DNA from: Xenopus tropicalis
Lineage: Eukaryota; Chordata; Amphibia; Anura; Pipidae
Direction of reading: 5' to 3'
Length of the DNA: 64,000 nucleotides
Assembly (NCBI RefSeq): GCF_000004195.4
Contig: NC_030677.2
Location: 103,204,329-103,268,328 of the forward strand
This document shows, piece after piece, positions 29,409 to 40,099 of this stretch (positions are counted from its first letter, which is position 1; each line of letters opens with the position of its first letter). Made by a program: the position numbers and the translations under genes. Below the pieces are notes generated by a model. The model did no database searches. It had not been told where the DNA came from and saw nothing but the letters and a program-made list of their open reading frames with translations.

Positions 29409-29625
29409 CTTAAGGTCCCCATACACGGGCCGATATAGCTGCCGATATCGGTCCCTTAGACCATTTCGGCAGCTAATCGGCCTGTGTTTGGGGACTACCG
29501 ACAGGCCTGCCCGACCAATATCTGGCCTGAAATAGGCCAGATCTCGATCGGGCAGGTTAGAAAATCTAGTCGGATCGGACTGCCCAATTGCCGCCAATAT
29601 AATTCGATAGTTTGGTCCCATGAGA
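29409..29625. mobile_element. GCCATACAC-family MITE variant (TAAGGTCCCCATACACGGG)
   Basis: TAAGGTCCCCATACACGGGC, GCCGATATCGG and GGGCAGGTTAGAAAATC. The right side stops at a TATAATTCGATAGTTTGG segment also seen in 31874-32125, so both derive from the same truncated master. Confidence 0.7.
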
Positions 29626-29764
29626 GTCCTGTGCAGACATGATGGATGTAGGCTGTATCCATGGCTGGATGCAGTTGTTGCAAGACTGGAATTTCCTACT
29701 TGCCGGATCAAGAGTGTTTCTTACCTTTCCCACTCATCTCTTGAAGACTGATGGTGTCATGTAA

Positions 29765-29900
29765 TAAAAAGTGTGATGCTTGCTACAGATCTAGTCACCT
29801 ATAGAAACCAATCAGAAGGTTTGCATGTACTAATCACCTGTTCGAAAGCAAGCATCTTATTGGTTGATATGGCTTACTGCACCTGGTTTGTGACTTTTAT
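29765..29900. repeat. interspersed repeat with ACCAATCAG motif
   Basis: AGAAACCAATCAGAAGGTTTGC and TTATTGGTTGATATGGCTTACTGC form an imperfect inverted pair, and similar wording (AGCAACCAATCAGTAGGCAG) appears near 39988. Family unknown. Confidence 0.4.
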
Positions 29901-30165
29901 TACATATGGAGGATAGACTTGCATCTGCACAGTAGGGATTTGTTATTTGCTGTCTGGGAAAGGTATGCCATTATCTAAGTTACCTGCCCTTTGATCTGGG
30001 GCATTAGCTGGGTGGGGGGGTTGGTAGGTAAGTACAGACATCAATTTGCAGGGCATTCGTAACTAGACTAGCTTGCCTGGTGTTTGATTTTAAAATTCAA
30101 TATTTAAAAAAATATATTTTTTACTTTTAAAAAATGGATTTAAATACAGGATTCTGTGTTAGGGG

Positions 30166-30493
30166 TACAGGTATGGGACCCATTATCCAGAATGCTCGGG
30201 ACCTGGGGTTTTCCGGATAAGGGATCTTTCCGTAATTCGGTTCTCCTACCATAACTCTACAAAAAAAACAGTAACAGTAATTAAACCCAAAAGGATTGTT
30301 TGCCTCTAATAAGGATTAATTATATCTTAGTTGGGATCACGTACAAGGTACTGTTTTATTATTACAGAGAAAAAGGAAATCATTTTTAAAAATGTGAATT
30401 ATTTGATTAAAATGGAGTCTATGGGAGGTGGCCTTTCTGTAATTCGGAACTTTCTGGATAATGGGTTTCCGGATAAGGGGTCCAATACCGGTA
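30166..30493. mobile_element. TACAGGTATGGGACC-family MITE
   Basis: TACAGGTATGGGACCCATTA at the left and GGGGTCCAATACCGGTA at the right. The subterminal sequences GTTTTCCGGATAAGGGATC and TTTCTGTAATTCGGAACTTT are inverted partners. Confidence 0.82.
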
Positions 30494-31033
30494 CTATTAA
30501 TTGATGTGTTTTGAAAATGGCATGTTTCTTAATGACATTTTCTCTTTAAAGACCTGTCCACAGTCACTGACAAATTACAGCCTTCCCCCTGCTTTGGAAT
30601 TAAGCAAATCAGTTAAGATCACATACATGTATATTCTGATCTTCTATTTGATGGATTGGCTGTCAGTTGGAATATTTGACCTGATCCTGTACTGTTCCAC
30701 TGGGTGAAAGCTGATAATTAACACGGCTTAGATTTGCATTGTTATTACATTCCATGGAAACTGGGTCTGAGCTGAAGATTATTTGGTTTCTTCTGTGGAA
30801 AGTCAGTTGGTCATATAGGATTTTAGTTTAGTTGAGGCTGCCTACAAGTCCTTCAAAACTAGGGTTAACATAGTGAATGGGTAACAAATCCTTGTGCAGT
30901 AGCATAACTATAGAGGTGGCAGACCTCATGACTACTGGGGGGCTTGGAGAGGGGTTGCTGGTGACCCATGACACTAGTGAAATCGCAGGTCACCCAAGAT
31001 TTCATACAGGGAGGGTTGCTAGCAATAGGGAAG

Positions 31034-31096
<63 letters not shown>
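31034..31096. repeat. TA microsatellite
   Basis: About 30 TA units followed by ACACATATATACATAGG. The long low-complexity frame across it is not a gene. Confidence 0.92.
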
Positions 31097-31104
<8 letters not shown>

Positions 31105-31203
31105 TACATAGGAAGACTGTTTTTTTTTCCAGAAATAGTGGCAACCTTATGTAACTCTAAACTTACTCCACTGCCCAAATGCCTTTGTAACCACCAGCTG
31201 TGG

Positions 31204-31270
31204 TACAGGTATGGGATCTATTATCCAGAATGCTTAGGATAAATGGGATTTATTTAAATTTACCTTTTCA
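31204..31270. repeat. solo end of the TACAGGTATGGGACC family
   Basis: TACAGGTATGGGATCTATTA then TCCAGAATGCTTAGG, after which homology stops. Confidence 0.6.
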
Positions 31271-31873
31271 CTGATTTTGCAGTTTAGCCCTACTTGTATT
31301 TATTAATGTGTGTCTCATTTTACAGATTATCTTGAACTATAAATTAAACTAACCAGTTCAACCCTCCAGACCCAGTTGGCAGCTTAGAGGCCCATGATCA
31401 GGAGCGCTAATGGGTCTGCTTGACCAATATCTGGCCAGAAAAAATACCAGCCTTTCTTTATATGACTTGTCAGAGTCCAGAAAAACAAGTGCAAGGGAAA
31501 TATAACATTGGCAGTTTTTTGTGAATGGCTTCCCCTGCTCCTTACCATGCTGTCTTTGGTGTACTATAGTTTCAGAGGACTATGCCATAGTGAGTTCACG
31601 CCTATACAGTTATCCTTTGTGGCTGTCTGGTGTACTGGTGGTGCCTGGCATATGTAAGTATTGTTATTAAGGACTACAGTATGGGACTTTGCTATGGACT
31701 GTCACATATGTGATGGATAATTATAATATTTTTGTAAAGGTCACTTTGGACTTACTATGGAAGTAATGCTGGACTTGTGTTACCTTTTTTTGTGATTGCA
31801 CACTGATGTATTGTAATGAAGGGTAAGCTCTTCTGGGTAGGGTACACTTCCCCTATTGTATCGGTTATATGTT

Positions 31874-32125
31874 AAGGTCCCCATACAGGGGCCGATAGTA
31901 ACTGCCAATATTGGTCCCTTGGACTGATTCGGCAGCTAATCGGCCCGTGTATGTGCACTCCCAACGGGCCTGCCCGACCGATATTTGGCCTGAAACCGGT
32001 CAGATTTCGATCGGGCAGGTTAGAAAATCAATTCGGATCGGGGACCGCATCGGCTCGTTGATGCGCTCCCCGGACCGACTTTGTGTGTGCCCGTCATTAT
32101 AATTCAATGGTTTGGCCCCAGGCCC
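31874..32125. mobile_element. GCCATACAC-family MITE variant
   Basis: AAGGTCCCCATACAGGGGCC, CTAATCGGCCCGTGTATGTG and GGGCAGGTTAGAAAATC, ending TATAATTCAATGGTTTGGCC. Near-relative of 29409-29625. Confidence 0.72.
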
Positions 32126-32308
32126 CTTGTCAGATTTTTTTTTTACAAGATTTCATGGTTTAGGCTGTAAAAGTGGGCTATTAGCCTATTACTGGCTACT
32201 GAGATGTTATTTATATAAAATGTAACTATATGAGATTTATTTCCCACACCAAATCTGGTTTTTATTATGTTGATTCCTAAATTCAAAAAGAACTTGTGAA
32301 AGAGCTGC

Positions 32309-32733
32309 TTAAAGGAACAGTAACACCAGAAAATGAAAGTGTATAAAAGTAACTAGAATATAATGTGCTTCTGCCCTGCACTGGTAAAAGTTGTGTGTTT
32401 ACTTCAAAAAGTCTACTATAATTTATATAAATAAGCTGCTATGTAGCCATGGAGGCAGCCATTCAAAGGAGAAAAGGCACAGGCACATAGCAGATAACAG
32501 ATAAAACACTATTGTATTCTACAGAACTTATCTGTTATCTGCTATGTAACCTGTGCCTTTTCTCCTTTTTTCCAGCTTGAATGGCTGCCCCCGTGGCTAC
32601 ACAGCAGCTTATTATATAAATTATAGTAGTGTTACTGTAGCAAACACACCAGTTTTACCAGTGCAGGGCAACAGTGCATTATATTTTTATTACTTTAAAG
32701 CTCTTTCATTTTTTGGCATTACTGTTCCTTTAA
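32309..32733. mobile_element. T2-type MITE with internal palindrome
   Basis: TTAA at 32309-32312 and 32730-32733, with ends AGGAACAGTAACACC and (complement) AGGAACAGTAATGCC. Inside, GCAGATAACAGATAA and TTATCTGTTATCTGC plus AAAGGAGAAAAGGCACAGG and its complement form a long central hairpin. Confidence 0.85.
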
Positions 32734-33389
32734 GAGTTAAGCAGGTTATTCTTCATGTGGCCACTAGAGGGCGAGTTCACATGCCCTATTTACATGGACT
32801 GATGCCTGGCTGCACTGGTGTGCGGTACAATACAGACTGAATGATGCTAACAAGAAATTACTTGCATAAAGTACATCATTCTAACTGCTAGCAGAGTGTT
32901 ATTAGCTGCCTATAATTATCCCTCCATATTGCTATTATATAAAATCAGGCCAAGCTATTAAGGATTGTGGGGATTTTGTATGTTCAGACTATGAAGATTA
33001 TTTCTGTCCAAGAATTTGAGATTTAAAGGCTGTACCTAGAGTGCAGTAGGTTTCTAGGCCTATTTATATCTTTAGCAGAATAAGAGTTTTAAGGAAGAAG
33101 CTTATAGAGGCTTAAAAAAAGCCTTTGCCCTCAAAATAAATTGTCTATATTGCATGTAAAAAGTAAGAAAGCTGTAGAAATCTTACAGACCAAAGTGTAC
33201 AAATGGTAAATTTGGGAGCTCAGGCTAAATCTCCACTTGTCTTAACATAGTTATTCTGGGGATAGAAACCAATACTGTGTACATAAGCTTTAAAGTGATA
33301 CATAACATCTATAAGTGCAGCATAGAAGCCGTCATTTTCATGTTACTCATTCAGCACTATCTCAAGGCAAGCAGGAATAATAATGTTTG

Positions 33390-33712
33390 TACAGGTATAG
33401 GACCCCTTATTCCTAAACCCATTATCTAGAAAGTTCCGAATTACGTAAAGGCCATCTCCCATAGACTCCATTATAAGCAAATAATTCTAATATTTAAATA
33501 TAATTCCCTTTTTCTCTGTTATAATAAAACAGTACCTTGTTCTTGATCCCAACTAAGATCATTATTGGTGGTAAAACAATTCTATCAGGTTTATTTAACG
33601 TTTATATGATTTTCTACTAGACTTAAGGTGAGGAGATCTAAATTACTGAAAGGCCCCTTATCCAGATAACCCCAGGTCCCAAGCATTCTGGATAACAGGT
33701 CCCATACCTGTA
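33390..33712. mobile_element. TACAGGTATGGGACC-family MITE
   Basis: TACAGGTATAGGACCCCTTA to GGTCCCATACCTGTA, the ends being near-perfect inverted repeats inside a GTAC context. Confidence 0.85.
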
Positions 33713-34416
33713 CTGCAGAACAGCCAGAGACTTGTATACAATTACACACAAACCTATACAGTCACCTACAGACAACCTACACTCACATACATACATATAT
33801 GCATACTATATACGATATATATATATATATATATTATACACGCATACCTAACTACCTGTAGATCTCTAAGATTAATAAAGCCATGGATGTAATACTTGTC
33901 TGAGAAGCTATCAAAACTACCCTTAAAAGAGTGGCATGTATACTCATATACCTCACCTCACTGTCTTCATTGTGACGTCTTCAAATGAAAGGTCTGTTCC
34001 TCCAGTCTAAAGGGTGGCCTCTTGTTGTTTGATCTTTACTATAGGATAAAAATGATGCCCTGCTATCTGTCTATAATGTACTTGTGTACATAAAGTGTAT
34101 TTATGTCCCCTTGCAGGCTCCTTTTCTCTAAAAAAAAAAAAAAAAACAACCCTAACCTTGACAGTCTAACCTCAGTTTAAAACTTCCTTCCATTCTACCG
34201 GTTTAGTTGCATGTCTCTGCACTCCTTGCAGCTCATTAATATTCTTCTTAAGGATATGGGGAGCCTTAAGGCCTTACGGTAGGCTAAACAGTAGACCCTA
34301 CAACTGCAGGGGAGCCCATGGGAAAAAGATCCCATCCCTGTAATATATTTATTGTTGTAGTACAGTCCCTTGGATCTAGGATCTAGAATCTAAGCTTAAG
34401 GAAAGGTCTTCCAAGG

Positions 34417-34744
34417 TACAGGTATAGGACCTGTTATCCAGAATGCTCAGGACCAAGGGTATTCCGGATAAGGGGTAATTTGGATCTCCATACCTTAAGT
34501 CTACTAAAAAATCAGTGAAACATTAATTACTGTAAACCCAATAGGATTGTTTTGCATCCAATAAGGATTAATTATATGTTAGTTGAGATCAATTACAAGG
34601 TACTGTTTTATTACTACAGAGAAAAAGGAAATCAGTTTTAAAATTCTGAATTATTTGATCAAATGGAGTCTATGGGAGATGACCTTTCCGTAATTCGGAG
34701 CTTTCTGGATAACGGGTTTCCAGATAAGGGATCCCATACCTGTA
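34417..34744. mobile_element. TACAGGTATGGGACC-family MITE, opposite orientation to 33390
   Basis: TACAGGTATAGGACCTGTTA to GGATCCCATACCTGTA. Shared internal words (CTATGGGAGATGACCTTTCC) occur in inverse orientation relative to the copy at 33390. Confidence 0.85.
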
Positions 34745-35543
34745 CTACAACAATAATCATGTTATCTAGCATGTCATAGGCCACTTCTGTCTTCCTAGAA
34801 TAAGGGAACATGTTAATGGTATTAAGCATGACGAGGAATCCATTAATACTTTATGAGAAGTACAACTTGTTGACCTAGCTACAGCATTTGCATCTGGGGC
34901 ACCAAAATAGGTAATTAAATAAGCTTCACCTTTTAATTGACATTCAAAGTTTAAAAGTGTCAATAGGAATAGTGTCAAAATTAGACTCAGTCTCTAAAGA
35001 TTACTAATTAATGTGAATTAATGTGAAAGGTCCTGGATTGCAACACGGTTTGTTGGGCAGACAGGGAAAAGGCAGTTAAAGCATTAACATATCTGAGACA
35101 GTTAAGAATTGATTGGATTGATTCATGGTTCGTGTTTGTCAGGTTTAGGAGGGAGCAGAAATCAATAGCTCACTGTGGTTTCTCTGAATAGGAATTAATT
35201 GTACATTTTGACTGTCAAGTAAATGGATAGCAGCTAAATAAAAGAAGCACCTGATAAATGGGGAGTGAGAGGCACAAAGACTGAGAGTAGGCAGAACAAT
35301 GTCCGCTCTGTTTAACTGTGCTGTTGTGTGGCTGAACAGCCAGGTGACTGGGGTTCTCAAATAAAAGAAGAAGAATTACATGGAGGATTTTCCCCATTTT
35401 TGTGTTGGGTTTCTTGTCCCTTAAATGCAGAAAGTAGTAAATACTCATTTTCTACTTATTTGCTTCTATGCATATGAGCTGCAAATGGATTGGTGAGATA
35501 CCCTACCTGGCTAAGATTTGGGCACAACCCAAACAACATGTTG

Positions 35544-35985
35544 GCCTAGAGGGGTCCCCAAGCTTTTTTATATGTGAGCACCTGCTTTGAGGCCACCAGG
35601 AGCAACATCCAAGGGGTTGGTAAACAACATGTTGCTCACAAGCCACTGGTTGGGACCAATGGCCTAGAGCAGTGATCCCCAACCAGTGGCTCGTGAGCAA
35701 CATGATGCCCTCCAACCCCTTGGATGTTGCTCCCAGTGCCCCCAAACCAGGAGCTTATTTTTTAATCTCTGGTAAGGAGGCAAGTTTTAGTTCCATAAAA
35801 ACCAAGTATAATGCCAAACAGAGCCTTCTGTAGGCTGTCAGTCCACATAGGGGCTATTACGTAGCCAATTATAGTTCTTATTGGCACCTCCAGGAACTTT
35901 TTTTTATGCTTGTGTTGCTCCCCAACACTTTTTCCATTTAAATGTGGCTCACGGGTATAAAAGGTTGGGGATCCCTGGCCTAGAG
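35544..35985. mobile_element. two hAT-like MITEs sharing one 8-bp target duplication
   Basis: GCCTAGAG occurs three times: 35544-35551, 35662-35669 and 35978-35985. Between the first two lies a 110-bp, internally deleted and inverted copy (GGGTCCCCAAGC to GGTTGGGACCAAT). Between the last two lies a 308-bp copy (CAGTGATCCCCAACC to GGTTGGGGATCCCTG). The 8-bp duplication and short inverted ends mark the hAT superfamily. Confidence 0.85.
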
Positions 35986-36078
35986 GTTAAGTGATACGCC
36001 TTTGATCTGGGATCTCTGTGGCAACTCCTTGTGACCCTGGACACGTTGCTTAATCTTCAGGTATCCCGGCATACTAAG

Positions 36079-36245
36079 AAGCACATTTACTAAACAATTT
36101 TGAGATAATTTCATAATTTTTTCTAACTTTTTTTTTTAACTTATAGAACATTTCGGATTGTATGCACAAAGTTTGTTTATATTCCACAAGTTTTTAGTGG
36201 TTTTTTTCAATTTCCACAAAAAAATTGTACTTTGCACAAAGAATA
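36079..36245. repeat. AT-rich fragment resembling the CACATTTACTAA MITE end
   Basis: AGCACATTTACTAAACAATT is close to the terminal sequence of 158-389, followed by inverted TTTCCACAAAAAAATTGTAC/GTTTGTTTATATTCCACAAG words. The right end is lost. Confidence 0.4.
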
Positions 36246-36370
36246 TGAACATTTCAGAATTCTTTAAAGCTTTGGTTACACTTTCCTCTGGACTATCTTT
36301 TCGCCAGGATATAATTAAAGTGCTGGTTATGACTTTAAATTATTTAAATGGCAATAGGTTATATAGTTAA

Positions 36371-39300
36371 TACGGAATAAAGGATAAGCATTGCTATCAG
36401 GTCCTGATACAGCATATTAAATCTTATAGATAATCTTCCCTAAGACAAAGTCCATGCAAGGTCTTGTTGTCATAGCAACAAGTGTATTTAGTCTTGCCTA
36501 AGACTCTTTGTTGTGCCGACTAATAAACAACAGAGAAACTGTGATAATGAAGATAATAACTTTAATTGTGTATGCTGAAGCCTGATAAGTAGTTTCCTAG
36601 GCTGTAAAAGTTATTCACTGATTACTTTCTGCCTAAACACTGGGACAGTGAGTCATTCTTAACAAAAGTTAACAAAAGCTCCTAAAAAAAAGGATTTCAA
36701 ATATTTGAAATAATACTTGTGATTATAAAACACTGGTTCTCAGACCAAAATTCCCTTTGTGGCCACAGCCAAGCACCAGCCTGTTGTCCCACAAATGTAG
36801 AAGCAGTCAGACTTTGGAAGCCAACTGAGGCATTTAAAGATGCCATTCACAAATTAAAAACCATTAAGGGCAGTGTAGTTCTGGGTTGCGGCACACAAGT
36901 ATAAAAATGAAAATGTTGTTTGTGGAAATGCCAAGAACACATAGCGACATAAGGGGATGGCACATGTGCCCAGAGGAGGAGCTTCTAAGAACACTTATAG
37001 CGCACTGATCACTGTTTTGCCAGAAACTCACTGAAGGAGTAGAAGGGAGTGTAGTGCTCCTAAGTTCAAACTAAGGGTGGCCTGAAACTCACTGTGCCTA
37101 TTTACCTGTAGCTGTGGTACCCCTACCACTCAGTACTTTTGAGTAGATCACATATGCCTTACAGTTACAGTGACATCTAAACAATTCATCAATGGGGCAA
37201 TATCTAGTTACCAGAAAAAACAGCATTAGATTGATAGAGCTGTGCCATTACTTGTTGCTTCTTTTCACTTCTCTTTCCAAATTAGGGTCATCCCCTTTTT
37301 ATCTCTGTTTTCTTTTTTCCCTATTAATAGCATTCATGTTTTTTACTAGTTGGGCCTCTGAAATTCCAACCAAGTTGGAGCCCTACTCCCAGCAGGGTGA
37401 GTATTTATACACAGTGATCTGGCCTTCTCCTGAGTTTTCATGCAATTACACGTTGATGTGATTTACCAGCAGAGATTCAGACTGACTTTAATACAAACAT
37501 TTTTGTAGTACTGTGTTTTTCCCCCATACTGGAGATAATTTAGCACAAGTGACAAAACATCTCATGTGTTTAGGTGTTTGCATGTTACTCCATTGGCTGC
37601 TAGGAAAGACATAAGGCATTGTTCCTTTGCCATCAGTACCCTGTGTGCCTGTTCTTCATCTCCCATCTATCAACCAATATGGCTGGAATAGGCCCAATAA
37701 CGCTCTGTCTGCTACCTTAATATCCTCTGCCCTGAAGCTATCACAGACTGTAGACATTACCCTGTCCTTACCTCCCTCAATCGACATCTGCACAGCTCCC
37801 CATACCTGTACTTATCCAGGTATTTGGTTTTTAGGCAACTGAATGCTAGCCTTTTGGATTTCATATGGACAAACCGTAATCTTTTGTTGAAGACCATGTC
37901 ACTAATTTTACAAAAGACAAGCTCTTTTTCCTCATACAGGTAAAATAGATAGTAAAGTGATAAAAATGGAAATTTAAATTTGTCAAAAAAGCCTGTCAGT
38001 ATCCAATATCAATAGAGACATTTTTAAAAACCTTTTTCCTGAAACAAGGTTAAATAGCAAGAAAAAGACAGTTGGACAGTTAACAAATTGGGCACAACAT
38101 TTTGAATATTATGTAAATGTGGGTGTAAATTGGAGGGCAGAAAAGAGACAATATGAGTTCTTTAAGTGGTGCAGTGTTAAGTTTTAAAGTGTGAGTTTTC
38201 TCTAGTAAATTCATATATTTTAAATATAGGAATGATCAATTTAATGATTACAGCTAAAGCATAGAAACAAAGATCCGTGTATAACTAGTTGGATGTAATA
38301 GTGCAAGGTTAATTATGGAGCAACTGTTAAGGTGACCTGGCCAGTACAAAATCTTTTTGCTTACATAAAACTGACTGAGAAATTGCCAAGTTCTGGCAGG
38401 TAGTGGTCAGCTGATAGGGTCCAGGTCTAACAAGGCTGGTAAGTTGGTTCTTGTGCTGTATGCCATTACCTGATACAACTGGCCCAGACTGGAATTCAAA
38501 ATAGGCCCTGGCATTTCAAGTACACAGAGGCCCAAACAGCCCCCCACCAGCCCAATAAATAGTGACTGTCTATGGCATCTTACAGCAGCCTCTCTGGAAT
38601 TTGCCATAATCTACAGATTGCCAGTCCAAACCTGTGATACAAGATACCAGGGTCACAGCTTGGTGACAATCGTTGTCAAGCTAAATTATAGGACATCTAC
38701 TTTTAGGCTTTGCTTAACAAGGGGCAAGTTTCTGTCCAGACAGATACTGCTCTGTAAACTAGTGCTTAGACCAGCAGGGAGAGAAAGCAGCATTCATCAC
38801 TGGAGATCTTTACTCTGGTAACAGTGGTTTATAAATAGCTAAACATAATGATTATAAACATAAACTATAATTAGAAATATGAACCAGACTGCTGAGTGCA
38901 CAGTCAGGGATTGAGGGATCAGTAAGAGGCAGAGCTTATACCAGATTCAGGAGGCAGCACTTGTTATGGGGGAATCTGGAAGGAGTAAGAGGATTGCCCT
39001 AGGGAGTGTTCATTAAGGGATTTATAATGGGTCAGACTGAGATGAGCTGGTGACTAGAAAGTAGGGGTGGAGGTGAGGGTAACTATAGTTTTATTAAGCT
39101 GAGACCATTTCATGCAGAATAGATACTTACATTTAATGGAACCCTATTTATATGTGGAGATGTAGCTAGACTAACAATAGACTCACAGTGAGAGTGAATG
39201 TTTCTGTTAATTGAATATATCAGGAGGCTGGAACTTGTAACACCTAGAGTTGCTGTGGGTACTGTCTGATTTAATAGGCAATGTAAAGTTTACATGTAAA

Positions 39301-39640
39301 CAGTAGGTGTTAAGAAATATGTTTTTGCAGTGTATTTTACTTGTATACAGCGCGGGCATGGTTAACACCCAACAGGCCTCCTCACTGGCTGGGAGAGGAT
39401 TAGCGGCCCCTCTTGTTTAACATTGAAGGGGGGGCAAGCCTCTCCAAATTTCTGGAGTTGCCTAGGTGCCACAATTGTGTGCAGCATAAAGCAAGGATCC
39501 TGTCAATTGTGTGTTTGTTTCTTATAAAGGGGCCCTGTGGGCTTGGGGAGAGTGGAGGAAGGGCTGGGATGTGTGACATACTCATTTGTCTTAGTCTTAA
39601 CGCTTTGTGATTTTACACGTAGATCATAGCACCCTTGGTC
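36371..39640. other. intergenic DNA without recognised features
   Basis: About 3.3 kb of AT-rich sequence. It has a diverged repeat at about 38415-38640 (GGCCCAGACTGGAATTC and CCAGTCCAAACCTG) but otherwise no MITE ends, splice-flanked frames or RNA genes that I could support. Confidence 0.4.
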
Positions 39641-39649
39641 TCTTTCTTT

Positions 39650-39651
<2 letters not shown>

Positions 39652-39682
<31 letters not shown>
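39652..39682. repeat. TA microsatellite
   Basis: About 15 TA units, adjacent to the hairpin repeat at 39705-39800. Confidence 0.88.
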
Positions 39683-39689
<7 letters not shown>

Positions 39690-39704
39690 AAAATTGCACG
39701 AAAA

Positions 39705-39800
39705 GAAGTAAAGACTTGATCAATGCAGAAGGTTCTAGTAAGGGACTGAAACGTAGGATAAATAAATTTCACCTTCTGCATTGATCAGGTCTTTACTTTT
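39705..39800. repeat. hairpin repeat with GGGACTGAAACGTAGG loop
   Basis: AAGACTTGATCAATGCAGAA and, 40 bases on, TTCTGCATTGATCAGGTCTT are inverted copies. The loop contains CTAGTAAGGGACTGAAACGT, a decayed match to a hammerhead core with GAAAC intact, followed by an AATAAA-like stretch. The sequence beyond (CTGCGAGTGCTGACATTTTT) looks like more of the same repeat. Confidence 0.55.
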
Positions 39801-40099
39801 TTTTGTGCAAACCCTGCGAGTGCTGACATTTTTGCTTTTATACAATTTATTTAAGCTCTGGCACCCAGGTATCATCTCCTACTTTTGTGCTCCCCAGCCC
39901 GGAATTTATATATATGGGATTCAACTGTATGTGGCTGGTGAATCAGGTTGTAACAAGAGTCGAATGTATTGACAGTAGTAACCTACAGCAACCAATCAGT
40001 AGGCAGCATTTAGAGACCTACAGAAATCTGGCTGGTTTGCACCTGTTTAGGTGAAGGGGAGGAGAATCAGATGCATGTGTAACAATAGAGAGAATGAAT

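Noticed and set aside
30865..31242. Frames with IYIYIY repeats
   Set aside because: Translation of a TA microsatellite.
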